A stretch of 64,000 bases of DNA from the NCBI GenBank assembly GCA_003008705.1, contig PDUO01000110.1, forward strand, positions 16,732 to 80,731, written 5' to 3'. The stretch comes from Pezicula radicicola. Lineage: Eukaryota; Ascomycota; Leotiomycetes; Helotiales; Dermateaceae. Below the pieces are notes generated by a model. That model saw only the letters and a list, made by a program, of their open reading frames with translations, made no database searches and was not told the origin of the DNA. The position numbers and the translations under genes are program-made. Each line of letters opens with the position of its first letter. Positions within the stretch are counted from its first letter, which is position 1. This document shows, in pieces, positions 11,781-22,986 of this stretch.

Positions 11781-12640
11781 CTAAGCGAACTCGGTCGGGG
11801 GAATTGGCTGTTCCTGAGCCAGAAGCAAGAGGCAGTAGAATGCAGGCTGCACCGGGGTATCCTCTGTTAGGTGTATATGATCCCCTAACTGCACTATTGT
11901 ATTCGAGACTGAGGGAGTGCCGGAGACTATGTATACGGGTATAAGCTCCACCGTTGATCCTTTCTTGACAGGTATTGTTGCAGGCTGTTTGAAACATGCA
12001 GCATTAATTCGGGTTTCGGTGTTTTTAGACTGTATATAGATTAGAGCCTGCAATTTCAACAGCAGTTGATAAATAGTACCTTTAGGAAGGGAGCGAAATG
12101 TTTGAGGAACTCCTGAGAGATGTTGACTAGGCTGGCGGCATCATCGCAGAGCTCGTAATTCTCGTGCCGCCGAAATCGCAAAGAGCAAAGTTGCTCTCCG
12201 CAGAGTGTCGCTGCCTTTTTCGCATCCTCGGACAGCCTTCTAATGTCCGAAGAGCTTGTAGTAGCCATAGCTCATTCGAATAGATGTTGCAGACTGATGA
12301 TCATCGACATGTGGTAGCGGGGTTGAAATGGAACATCATTTCGTACTACAATCAACGCACGAGCCTAACAAAGATTTACCAACATCATTGGTTCGCTTCT
12401 TGATGACAGTGTCTTCTAGAAGCGCCAATACAACTCCGACACAAATTTCTGATCAAACAGTGCAAGTACTTGACAACTGGTACCGCATCATTTTGTTCAT
12501 AAAATAGTGCTATCCAAAGCCAAATAGTCTCCGTCAGGTCCATATACTCTAGAAGGTTCGTGTGCGACGCTCTATACCGCGCCGGCTGTTGTCCTTGCCT
12601 TTTATGCATAAGTCCAGCATTCTTTAAAGGGCTATGAAAA
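11781..12640 (-). other. Weak minus-strand ORFs left of the pogo element
   Basis: Three open frames (11781-12059, 12056-12268 with an ATG and MATTSSSDIRRLSEDAKKAA, and 12385-12609). The first two could be joined by GT-AG sites, but the implied intron would be only 32 nt, shorter than usual for fungi. No domain recognised; possibly one small gene. Confidence 0.25.
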
Positions 12641-12655
12641 GATTACATTTGGCTA

Positions 12656-12731
12656 ATAGCCGGACCCACCTTCTACTGCGCTATCGCTTGTAGTCGGGAA
12701 GAGCAAGTGTCCCTGCAAGGCAAGTGTCCCC
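12656..12731 (+). repeat. Pogo-like element, left TIR
   Basis: 76 bp starting ATAGCCGGACCCACC. It is identical over its full length to the reverse complement of 14995-15070. Confidence 0.95.
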
Positions 12732-12811
12732 GATCAGAATCATATTTCAGAAATACATTAATTTTGTATATAGCGACCATACAATTATTATGTACAAAAA
12801 AAATATATGTC

Positions 12812-14936
12812 TTAAAACTCGATAAAATCAGCATTTCTCTGAATAGAATCTAATGAACCAGCATCTGATTCGACGTCAGATGAATCAATATAATTGCTTG
12901 GGGGTGGGCTTGAATCCTCATAGTCTAGTACCTCTTCCTTATTTTGTATAGCCCTAGTTCGAATAATATCTTCTTCTTCTTCTTCTTCTTCTTCTTCTTC
13001 TTTTTCCTTTCCTTCTTCTTCTTCTTTTGTATTGTTTCGAGCTTCAAGTTCTCGAATACACTGTACTAGTTCAGGGTAGAACTCTTCCGTAGTTCGTAAT
13101 CTCTCATATTCAGTTGGTTGCTTGTCGGGCTCTCGAATTGGTATAAGATCAAGAGGATCTATTACTAGATTCTGACTTGTATAATCAAATAAACGTTGAA
13201 GCCTAGCCTTTTCTTCCTTCCTAGCTTGTAGCCCTCTTGTATTTAGCTCCTTCTTTGCCCGGTTCATAGCTTGGGTAAGCTTCTTCTTTGCCTTCCGAAT
13301 CTTCTCAGTAGTCTCCTTGCTATCCCTTGCCTTCTTATATGCCCGAAGTTCGTTAATAGTCGCAGAGGGCCCTCCCTTATGAATAGATCGTCTTGAGGTA
13401 ATCTTACGCGTTCTATCGTGTCGGATCTTCTCTTGCAAGGAAGCATGTTCAATAGTTGTAAGTATTGCCTTTTGAAGCTGGGTATCAACTGACCTCATTG
13501 TAGTGTGGAACAAGGCAATAGACGGATCAGAGAATTGTGTAGGGTCTCTATCACCAAGGGCTCGTACCGCAGAGGTAATATCCCATGTCTCTGATGGGCG
13601 CGTTGGTGGTAGAGTTGGTAATTCGAGCTCCTGTTCATCCTCTACATTATTGATTGCTTGCTTTCTCTTCTGGTATGACCTCATCTTCTTTAGTCCAGCC
13701 TTTATGCTTGCTGGCCACATTCCGGAGTCTTTGAACGAATTGACAATAGTGCGGGGCTTCATAGTCTGTTCTCGAATAGACGTTAAGTCGCGGAAGAAGG
13801 AGGTGATTGTATACTCGAAATCTAGGTTCCGGAGCGCACTTTGGATTGCTAGATTATGATAGTGTTTCCAGGGCCGGAATATACCAACATCAAGTGGTTG
13901 GAGTATATGGGTAAGATGAGATGGGAAATAGAACAACTTGATATGGTGCTGAGCAGCTAATAGCTTAAAATCGTTGGTATGGTGAGATTCATGCCCATCA
14001 AGTAGTAATAGTTTCCAAGGCTTCTCTGGGCCCGCATGTGTATGTTTAATTAGGTGCCATAAGAACTCAATAGCAATTTCGTTGTTTGTATACCCGGTAG
14101 GACTACAAGCTATCCTTTCTAAACCAACAAGCTCATTACTAATCCAATTATCCATTATCTTCTTCCCTGGGGTGATTATAAATGGTGGCGGAGGCTTCCT
14201 GCCATCTGCGTGAATAGTTTCGATTATAGTGAGAGACTTGCGGTTCTCTGGGCTTGAGGTATACAACTCTTTAACTTCAATAGGTACAATAATATGTTCT
14301 CCTATAGGGCACCCAATTCGAGCCCCAGACTCGTCGCAATTCAATACATTCTTGCCAGAATGAATCTTATAGTCCTTAAGGGTCTGATGATACTGTCGAA
14401 ACCAATCCTTTACATCATCCTCTGTATGTGATTCGAGTCTTGTATGCGCAATTGGTTTCGTCTTAATTGTATGGAGGTTTGGGTTCTCTTTGAGCCACTC
14501 ATTAAACCAAGTATAGCTTGGAGGATCGCGCGGAGGGGATTGTGCCTATAGGGAAGCCTCTATTAGTATGTATTACCTTATATTAGGGTCTATTACTAAC
14601 TTGTATTAGATGACAGATTGCAGCATATACCATTCTACGAGTAGCCCCAAACCCAATCTCCCATTGCTCATAGCAATATTGTCGAATCGCCTCCTCCTGC
14701 GCCTCATTCAGTAACCTATTATTGCCTCCATGTCGATTATATAGGCCATTCGAGCTCCTAACCCTCCGGTTTAAGCGGTATATCGACTTGCGCAAAGCAT
14801 CCTCCTTTACATGGTAGATTCGGGCGGCGGTTCGTGGAGACTCTTCTGGGTTGTCAATAGCCCATTGGCGGGCCTTATTGAATGCGCAATCATAGTCTGA
14901 TTTAGTCATATAATGGGCATAATAATTGGACGTCAT
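12812..14936 (-). CDS. Pogo-like DDE transposase
   Basis: complement(12812..14545, 14601..14936), 689 aa. The intron of 55 nt has a GTTAGT donor and a TATAG acceptor and keeps frame. The ATG at 14936 is the first in frame (an upstream TTG is ignored). Residues about 10-60 form a psq-type helix-turn-helix (KEDALRKSIYRLNRR) for end binding, followed by a CENP-B-like linker region. The DDE_1 catalytic core follows: D183 in NCDESG, D295 in LLLDGHESHHT and D331 in LQPLDVGIF, the DD-36-D layout of pogo/Fot1. It catalyses cut-and-paste transposition in the nucleus. The C-terminal tail contains a run of glutamates encoded by a TTC microsatellite (12970-13002). The gene looks fully functional. Confidence 0.93.
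12970..13002. repeat. TTC/GAA trinucleotide microsatellite
   Basis: About eleven tandem TTC units inside the transposase gene, encoding a poly-glutamate run near its C-terminus. Likely length-variable between copies. Confidence 0.9.
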
Positions 14937-14994
14937 GGTGGGCAATTAGATAGATAATTTGGTAGGCTGTTTCGATGATTTCGATGATTCTAAT

Positions 14995-15070
14995 GGGGAC
15001 ACTTGCCTTGCAGGGACACTTGCTCTTCCCGACTACAAGCGATAGCGCAGTAGAAGGTGGGTCCGGCTAT
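14995..15070 (-). repeat. Pogo-like element, right TIR
   Basis: 76 bp, exact inverted copy of 12656-12731, followed by the TA target dinucleotide. Confidence 0.95.
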
Positions 15071-15382
15071 TAGCGTGTGAAATATAGTACGCTTTCGTAC
15101 GAAAGTGCTTGGTCTCCTTGGAACACGATACACCTTGAAGGCGGAACGGCCCGCCAGTGGCCACTCCCCGAAATCGCATTTGAAGCCGAGCAAATTAGGC
15201 TTTGCAACAACCCCTTCATATACTTGCACCCTATGTCACTCTGAATAGTCAATCTATGTGGTTCGTGAAAACCGAATAGGGAATGAAGTGGGCTCGAACA
15301 GATGGATCGAACCAACTCAGCCGAATTTTGACGGTTACGACCTGACGAATTTCACATTATTTGAACGAGTCATATGATGCTC

Positions 15383-15955
15383 TTATCGCCTTTCTTGTTC
15401 TTGCCTCTCCTGTTCTTGCTGGCGCTGCTTCTCTCGTTCCATATTGTCTTTTGCTTGCAAAGCCTGGGCCAACCTCTCTTGCAAATCCTCACGCTCTAAG
15501 GTCTCCTCTATTCTCCTCAGCTCCTGCCTCTCTTGTTCTAGCCTCTCATGTTCAAGCTGTTCCCGTCTCTCCTCCTCCTGTCTTTCCTCTTCCCGTCTAT
15601 CTTGGTCTCGCCTCTCTTGTTCCAACCTCTCCTGGTTAGGCAAATGCCTGTTATCCGCCTCTGAATTCTCGGAGGCTCCTCGGAGCTCGCTGGTATTTTC
15701 TCGGCGGTTGTAAGAGGACACAATGTCATCGATATCGTCATTCACGTATTGAGGTCTCCCTTGTCGTATTATGCCTTGGTGGCCGATTGGGATAGACACG
15801 AGTGGGACCAAAGGCTGAGCCACTACTAAGATGGCCAACAGGGGCATGGGAACCGAATTTGAACCCGCGATCCTCCAATCTTGAGCGCATGGTTTGATTG
15901 CACAATGAGGAGCCTGAGTCGGTCTCCTCAAAACCAAAGTGGTGGGGAACCGCAT
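15383..15955 (-). CDS. Hypothetical protein with long charged coiled coil
   Basis: A 190-aa frame with ATG at 15955. Residues about 1-60 have no recognisable character. From about 105 to the end it is almost entirely E/R/Q with heptad-like leucines (EERREQLEHERLEQERQEL), predicting a long alpha-helical coiled coil. Low sequence complexity weakens the case for a real gene, and the antisense strand is also open. The region upstream of the start is not obviously promoter-like. It may be the 3' part of a gene whose remainder is lost. Confidence 0.35.
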   Translation of the reverse strand: MRFPTTLVLRRPTQAPHCAIKPCAQDWRIAGSNSVPMPLLAILVVAQPLVPLVSIPIGHQGIIRQGRPQYVNDDIDDIVSSYNRRENTSELRGASENSEADNRHLPNQERLEQERRDQDRREEERQEEERREQLEHERLEQERQELRRIEETLEREDLQERLAQALQAKDNMEREKQRQQEQERQEQERR

Positions 15956-15959
15956 TTGA

Positions 15960-16639
15960 ACCCTTTAATTCTAAAAATAGACCTCGCGCGGTCAGCCCCT
16001 TATATGCCACTCTGTCCCCATGATGCTCGATTTCGTTCTCGATTGTACTTAACAGGGGCTCTAGTTGTCAGGAAACAACAAACAATCACAAGGGCTTGAT
16101 TCCTCCCCGTCTACACGATTTTGTTCTTTCAATTATATCTGACAGGGGTGTCTCTTCCAGAGCGGTAGAGAGAGCCTAGCAGCGCTTAAACAGTACCTTC
16201 TTTTCATACGTCCTGCAAAATTACTAACCCCACCAGACTTTATCAATCTATCTTAACTCTCAATGGCAGAGAGCATAGATATATATCTCTTAGTAGACTG
16301 TGAGGTAAGTCACAACAAACAATCACGAGGGCTTCATCGCAGACTAACAGGGCTTACTTGACACTAATCCACGGACCCTCGCTGGCCCTACCAGTCATGC
16401 TTTTCGGGTGTCAGGCAACAGCCAGAAAGCGAACCAGTAAGTTAGGATAGTTTTAATTTAAGCTTAAATTTAGAGTGCGGTTGTGGCGTTATTTCAAAAA
16501 CTGGGTTTCAGCAGTTTGTAACGTCTATCCCTGGGTCAAGAGACGCACCCTGTCGCGAGACGATTCTACGGTTCAGGCATCTCAAATCTCTCCTTCGCAA
16601 ATCTACGAAGTGTTTATTAATATGTCGCTATTCTTCAGC
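15960..16639. other. Intergenic, no gene recognised
   Basis: No credible open frame. It contains a second, diverged occurrence of TAACGTC-ATCCCTG near 16515, similar to the start of the dispersed repeat that follows, so fragments of that repeat may extend here. Confidence 0.4.
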
Positions 16640-17090
16640 TAACGTCCATCCCTGCGTGGCGGAAAACCCTACGTGCCGGAAAAATTGATAGGTACTTTGA
16701 CTGCAAGCATCTTAAAATCGGCACACGCCTCGATGTCTCTTATGTTTTCCTCTAAGATATATTCTATAGCTAATCCTGAACACCCTGAATCCTTCCCACG
16801 AGAATATCATGTTCGTATTGTCGCCCTCACGCTTAATTTGCAAAAGGTCTCTTTTTATAATATAATAGGCTTCTTCTCCCACCGCTCTACCACCGAGCTC
16901 TTACCGTCCTTAATACTTATATAAGGGTCTGATCCGATCTCTCAAGCCTTCCTACTATATGGGAAACCGTTATCAGCCTTGTGGCTATTGTGGCGTGCAG
17001 ATTCAGCCAAGCTCGACACGTGGGACAGTACCTCGAATCGAAGCGACTAACAATTTTTGGTCAGTGCACCACGACCCCGCTCTTTCTCGG
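16640..17090 (+). repeat. Dispersed repeat family, copy A
   Basis: Starts TAACGTCCATCCCTGCGTG. Aligns over about 450 bp with the reverse complement of 21830-22300 (copy B) and, over its inner part, with 33345-33605 (copy C). Shared landmarks include GCGGAAAACCCTACGTGCCGG and the inner CATCTTAAAATC. Copies differ mainly by transitions, as expected after RIP. If TA is the target site, the outer ends would be TIRs of a pogo/Tc1-like element. Confidence 0.75.
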
Positions 17091-17551
17091 GTTTGATGAC
17101 GCAATTAAGCCTTGGACTGAGAACGAATTCCAACCTAAAATATAAGGTTAGACAGACAGCATGAATATGCCAGAAGTGGAAGCTCAGACACCAAACCGCG
17201 GCTTGAAGCTAGATTTTAGATCCTAGATTTCTACCATCCACTTACTAATCCCTTCAGCTTCCATTGCAGCGACAAGAACAAAATAAGCTCGATCGATAGT
17301 GACTTCGAATATCTTATGCCAACTACGACTTTCCAGAATGTCTGCGGTGAGCCTGAGCGATTGGCCGGTCTTGCGCGCTTCCAGCGATGCACGACGATGC
17401 TACTACCGCTCAGCTGCCGCTCAGCTGAGTGCGCCAGCCTCAACCCAACATCTTCTACCAAACCTTCACCTCACTTCGCATCTATATTATTTCGACGGCC
17501 CAACAACTACCGAGAACCCTCCCTTTTGCGATTCTCGAAGCTAGCCGAATA

Positions 17552-20500
17552 ATGCGTCTGCTACGGTACAACAACGATGGCGATTTCAGCCTGACCGAGT
17601 TCTTTGAGAACGACATACCTAAGTATGCTATACTTTCGCATAGATGGGGAGCGGAGGAGGTCACTTTTAAGGATCTGACAGACGGCACGAGTAAAGGCAA
17701 GGCTGGTTACGGCAAGATACAGTTCTGCGGAGAACAGGCGAGGCGTGACGGTATACAATACTTCTGGGTGGACACCTGCTGTATCGACAAATCCAATGCT
17801 GTCGAGCTTCAAGAAGCTATCAACTCGATGTTTCGCTGGTACCGGGATGCAACCAAGTGCTACGTTTATCTGCCAGATGTTTCGCGGCCTCGAATCGATT
17901 CGGTCGATGGGTTTAACGAAACCTGGGAATCTACCTTTCGGAAAAGCCAATGGTTTACTCGAGGCTGGACCCTACAAGAGCTTATTGCGCCGGCATCGGT
18001 CGACTTCTTCTCCAAAGAACAGGAGCTACTAGGCAACAAGGCCTCCCTAGAACGACATATTTACGAAAGAACAGGAATCCCAGCGAATGCCCTTCGAGGG
18101 AGCTCGTTGTCTGATTTCAGCGTCAATGAGCGAATGTCGTGGGCAGCAAGTCGTAAGACTTTTCGCCAGGAAGACAAGGCATACTCGCTATTAGGCATTT
18201 TCGACGTTAACATGCCTCTTATTTATGGTGAAGGATACGACAAGGCGCTGAAGCGGCTTCGGAAGGAGATCGATGAGCCTTTGAACGGTGCGTGCAGAAC
18301 TTTGGTTCGAGATCCTATATATTAATCAAAACACGCACTAACTAGCAGTCAGAACTCGATTGTCTTCCTTTTGCTACCAATGCGCAGTTCAATTCCTCTA
18401 ACCGCAAAGATGAGCTTATTTGTCTTCCCGATACCCGAGTCGACCTGCTACAAAAGATATACGATTGGGCTGATGGGCAAGATGAGCGGTGTATATTTTG
18501 GCTCAATGGCATGGCCGGCACAGGAAAATCAACGATTGCACGTACTGTCGCCCGTAAATACTTCGAGGAAGAGCGCCTTGGGGCTAGCTTTTTTTTCTCA
18601 AGAGGCGGTGGAGATGTCGGCCATGCCGGCAAGTTCTTCACAAGTATTGCTGTGCAGCTCGCAGATAATATACCGCCTCTTCGACACCATATCTGTGATG
18701 CTGTCATTAAGCGCAAAGAGATCACCAGTCAATCATTTTCGGACCAGTGGAGCCAGCTTATTTTCGGTCCATTGTTGAAGCTAGGCAACAGCTCATCTTT
18801 ATTCTCTTATGTACTAGTAGTCGATGCCCTTGATGAGTGCGACAAAGAGGAGCACATTCAAATGATCTTGCAACTATTAGCTAAGGCTAGAACGCTAAAG
18901 ATGACCCGGCTTCGGATTTTTTTGACGAGCAGACCTGAAACCCCAATCCGGCACGGCATACACCGTATCCCACAAGCTGAGCACCAGGACTTCATTCTCC
19001 AAGATGTACCGCGGGTGATTGTCGACCGCGATATCTCAATATTCCTAGAATATAATCTGGGGATTATTAGGCAGGAGTGGACTCTTGGAGCTGGCTGGCC
19101 AGGCGAGCAGGTTCTCCGCCAGCTGGTTACATATGCTAGCGGTCTCTTTATTTGGGCGGCAACGGCATGTCGATTCATTCGTGACGGGAAGCGATTCGCA
19201 CTCAAGAGACTGGACACAATTCTCAAGGGTAGTAGCAACACTATTACTGCACCAGAGAAGCACCTCAATGAAATCTACCTTGCTGTCCTCAATCACTCGA
19301 TCTCCTCGGACTATTCAGACGAAGAGAAAGAAGAGGCATGCGATATGCTAAAGCACATGCTTGGAAGTACAGTAGTGCTGCTCTCACCTCTTTCTACCTC
19401 CGCATTAAGCAGTCTATTACAGGTTTCCAGGGAAGAAGTCGATTCGACATTTAACGACCTTCATGCAATCCTTGATATTCCAAACGACCCGACTTGCCAG
19501 TTCCGTCTCCATCACCCTTCGTTTCGCGACTTCCTCTTTAGCAAAGATCGATGTGGGGATTTCTGGGTGGATGAGAAGCAAGCACACCAGATATTAGCTG
19601 CTAGGTGTATCCAGTTGATGTCCCAGACACTTAGGAAGGACATTTGCGAAATGCATGCTCCTGGTAGTCAAGTCAGTCAAGTTGAGAGCAGTCGAATTCA
19701 GAAATACCTTCTGCCCGAAGTTCAGTACGCATGCCTGTACTGGGTTCAGCATCTACAAAGGAGTAGCTCTCAGGGTTATGACGGCGAGGCAGCCCACTGG
19801 TTTCTACAGGCTCATCTACTGCACTGGCTTGAGGCGCTTGGGTGGATGGGCAAGATCTCAGAAGGGATTCAAGCAATATTGTCCTTAGAGGCTCACGTTT
19901 CGGTAAGCTATCTATTTATGATTTAGAAAGTTCTAACTTGCCCTTAGGCTACTGAAAGCCCTGATTGGCATGCATTTATCTACGATACAAAGCGATTTGT
20001 GTTGTATAATCGATCAGCGATTGAACAGGCACCCCTGCAACTATATTGCTCTGCTCTCGTCTTTGCGCCAGGAAATAGCATTATTCGAAAGTTCTTCAAG
20101 GGGTATATCCCAGATTGGATTCAACTGAAACCAAAAGTGCAGGCACACTGGAACGCCGCGGTGCAGACGCTCGAGGGCCACACTAACTCGGTCACATCCG
20201 TGGCCTTCTCACCCGACGGCAAGCAGGTCGTGTCTGGGTCTGACGATGAGAAGGTGCGGCTCTGGGACGCGGCCACAGGAGCGGCGCTACAGACGCTCGA
20301 GGGCTGGGACGCGGCCACAGGAGCGGCGCTGCAGACGCTCGAGGGCCACACTAACTGGGTCACATCCGTGGCCTTCTCACCCGACGGCAAGCAGGTCGTG
20401 TCTGGGTCTGGCGATGAGAAGGTGCGGCTCTGGGACGCGGCCACAGGAGCGGCGCTGCAGACGCTCGAGGGCCACACTGGCTCGGTCAGGTCCGTGGCCT

Positions 20501-21636
20501 TCTCACCCGACGGTAAGCAGGTCGTGTCTGGGTCTGGCGATGAGAAGGTACGGCTCTGGGACGCGGCCACAGGAGCGGCGCTACAGACGCTCGAGGGCTA
20601 CACTGACTCGGTCACATCCGTGGCCTTCTCACCCGACGGCAAGTAGGTCGTGTCTGGGTCTGGCGATGAGAAGGTACAGCTCTGGGACGCGGCCACGGGA
20701 GCGGCGCTATAGACGCTCGAGGGCCACACTGACTGGGTCAGGTCCGTGGCCTTCTCACCCGACGGTAAGNACACTGACTGGGTCAGGTCCGTGGCCTTCT
20801 CACCCGACGGTAAGCAGGTCGTATCTGGGTCTGACGATGAGAAGGTACGGCTCTGGGACGCGGCCACGGGAGCGGTACTATAGACGCTCGAGGGCCACAC
20901 TGACTAGGTCAGGTCCGTGGCCTTCTCACCCGACGGCAAGTAGGTCGTGTCTGGGTCTAGCGATGAGAAGGTACGGCTCTGGGACGCGGCTACAGGAGCG
21001 GCGCTGCAGACACTCGAGGGCCACACTAACTAGGTCAGGTCCATGGCCTTCTCACCCGACGGCAAGCAGGTCGTATCTGGGTCTGACGATGAGAAGGTAC
21101 GGCTCTGGGACGCAGCCACAGGAGCAGCACTATAGACACTCGAGGGCCACACTGACTAGGTCAGGTCCGTGGCCTTCTCACCCGACGGCAAGTAGGTCGT
21201 GTCTGGGTCTGGCGATAAGAAGGTACGGCTCTGGGACACGGCCACAGGAGCGGCGCTACAGACACTCGAGGGCCACACTGACTCAGTCAGGTCCGTGGCC
21301 TTCTCACCCGACGGCAAGCAGGTCGTATCTGGGTCTGGCGATGGGAAGGTACGGCTCTGGGACACGGCCACAGGAGCGGCGCTACAGACACTCAAGGGCT
21401 ATACTGGCTCGGTCACGTCCGTAACCTTCTCACTTGATGACAAGCTATTGCCAGTCCTACAGGTATCCGAACATTGGGTAGTTAAAGGCGATAGGAATAT
21501 TCTTTGGCTACCACCTGTTTATCGGCAATCTCATTCTTATTCATCAGCTACTTGGAACAGAAATTTTATTATAGGGCATTCTTCTAGGAGAATTTCATTC
21601 TTTCGCTTTAAAGAAGGAGCTAAGCTTATCATATAG
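17552..21636 (+). pseudogene. HET-NACHT-WD40 receptor (HNWD type) with RIP stop codons in its repeats
   Basis: Exons 17552-18287, 18353-19902, 19948-21636; introns have GTGCGT and GTAAGC donors and keep frame. Residues 1-120 are a HET domain (YAILSHRWG, WVDTCCIDK, GWTLQELIAP). The NACHT NTPase follows: Walker A GMAGTGKST (298-306) and Walker B VLVVDALDECD (D403). A repeat domain of eleven 42-aa WD40 units follows ([16 protein letters not shown] type), then a C-terminus with WLPP. This is the architecture of Podospora het-D/E/R: the WD40 surface senses a partner and the HET domain triggers heterokaryon-incompatibility cell death. The first in-frame stop is TAG at 20644, after residue 994, with eight more at 20710, 20881, 20905, 20941, 21031, 21133, 21157 and 21193. 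All fit CAG or TGG changed by RIP. An N at 20770 marks a collapsed gap. It could still make a receptor with about four WD40 units, so it may be an inactive or a shortened allele. Confidence 0.93.
20167..21445 (+). repeat. Eleven 126-bp WD40 coding repeats
   Basis: The landmark TTCTCACCCGAC recurs at 126-bp spacing (20374, 20500, 20626, 20752; then 20797, 20923, 21049, 21175, 21301), with a diverged last unit at 21427. Between units 1 (20206) and 2 the spacing is 168 bp because of a 42-bp partial duplication of GWDAATGAALQTLE. Units 5 and 6 are only 45 bp apart across the N at 20770, where repeat sequence has been lost in assembly. Near-identity between units indicates recent concerted exchange. 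Confidence 0.93.
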
Positions 21637-21829
21637 AAGAAAAATATCTTTATTTCTTGGAGGGTCTTAAGGAACCATCTACTTTTATATTATTTTAGAA
21701 TTACCACCTACCTTCTAGTATTTTCTAGAAAGTATAGTATCTAATACATTTACCACGATGAAGGGAGACTAGACACCTTGTTGATAACTAAATATAATCA
21801 GGCAATAGCTCTCTATCCAATGATTGTAT

Positions 21830-22300
21830 AAGTGAGCTTCACGCGCAAATATTGTAGGACATACGGGGCTGTTCCCCACTAAGATCGTCATTTACTTCGA
21901 TCCGAGGTACCGATCCGCGTAGCAATCCTACATGAATCTACAAGCCACAGCCGCCGCAAGGCTATTAACAATCTCCCGCATAGTGGGGAGGCCTGAGAGC
22001 TCGGCTTAGACCCTTTTATAAGTTTTAGAGATAGTATAAGCTCGGTAGTACAGCTATAATGGAAGACGTCTGTTACACTATAAATGGAGACTCTCTACAA
22101 ATCAGGCGTGAGGGCGACGACGCGAACGTAATTTTCTCAGTCGGAAGCATCTAGGGTGTCTAGGAGTGGCCACGGAATATAACTTACAAAAAAAACATAA
22201 GAGATATTACATTGTATATAGATTTTAAGATGCTTGAAGTCAATGTACCTGTTAAATTTTCCGGCACGTAGGGTTTTCCGCTACGCAGGGATGGACGTTA
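21830..22300 (-). repeat. Dispersed repeat family, copy B (inverted relative to A)
   Basis: Reverse complement aligns with 16640-17090 from the outer end (TAACGTCCATCCCTGCGTAG) inward. With copy A it forms an inverted pair around the HET-NACHT-WD40 gene. More transitions and TA dinucleotides than copy A. Confidence 0.75.
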
Positions 22301-22986
22301 TTTTTACCGTAGGAAATCAATATACAGCGAGAAAATTATAGAGGTTGATCATACTATCGATCGTTTCGTTGATGCCGTCGATCGCCGCTCCAGCTGTTCC
22401 CCCCTACTTAATCACGACCGTGAGAATTTCTTAGTATTTCGGAGCACTTAGGGGAAGGCTCTATAAAGAAAGAATATGGTTCTAAATTTTCAATTGATCC
22501 GAGGAGTCGGAGCGGAAGAGGTAATCAGTTCGATCTAGAAATTAACATTAAAGAAGCACACGTTATAGTAAAAGTCAAAATCGGTGTCACCCCGGAACAC
22601 CCCATCACAACTAGCTGCATTGATATCCCTGTCCTCGCTTGCTTGCCCTGCATCATTATGAAGACCCTGTTCATCTGATGACGAAGCCGGAAGATTTGTT
22701 GCGCGAGCATTCAGAAAACGTGACGTCTGGTTATGGGCGGCGCCAGTTTCGGGATTGGGCGACCCTCCGCTCCGTGATAGTTTCGTTGCTTCTATCAGAG
22801 TCGCTCTCTTTCAAATTGGAAACTCTTCCGGGGGGCTGCAAAGACGATTCTGTAATACAATGACTTGTTAACGACCACTGAAACGAAGACACAGCACTGC
22901 AGGTTGCACATTCGTGGAAGAGTGCATTGTGAAAAACAACGAATAAGGGCGTACTCACTCGACATTCGTGCGGCGCTGTCATCCAA
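22301..22986. other. Intergenic, no gene recognised
   Basis: Only short frames of no recognisable kind. It separates repeat copy B from the zinc-finger gene. Confidence 0.5.

Larger units (their letters stand above)
12656..15070 (-). mobile_element. Intact pogo/Fot1-like DNA transposon
   Basis: A 2415-bp element bounded by perfect 76-bp inverted repeats (12656-12731 and 14995-15070) and flanked by TA on both sides (12654-12655, 15071-15072), the target duplication of Tc1/mariner-pogo elements. It encodes one uninterrupted two-exon transposase on the minus strand. No RIP-type stops, in contrast to nearly every other repeat in the window, which suggests recent arrival. Each end carries a direct repeat of a short GGGACACTTGC motif, a possible transposase-binding subrepeat. 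Confidence 0.93.

Noticed and set aside
12048..12079. Intron joining 12080-12268 to 11781-12047
   Set aside because: At 32 nt it is shorter than typical fungal introns, so the join was not annotated.
15840..15975. Two tRNA T-arm-like sequences (GGGTTCAAAT on the minus strand)
   Set aside because: I could not fold either copy into a full cloverleaf with matching acceptor and anticodon stems.
20246..21424. 392-codon open frame across the WD40 array, rich in R/S/P
   Set aside because: It is an out-of-frame shadow kept open only because the repeat unit is 126 bp, a multiple of three; its arginine-rich content is not protein-like.
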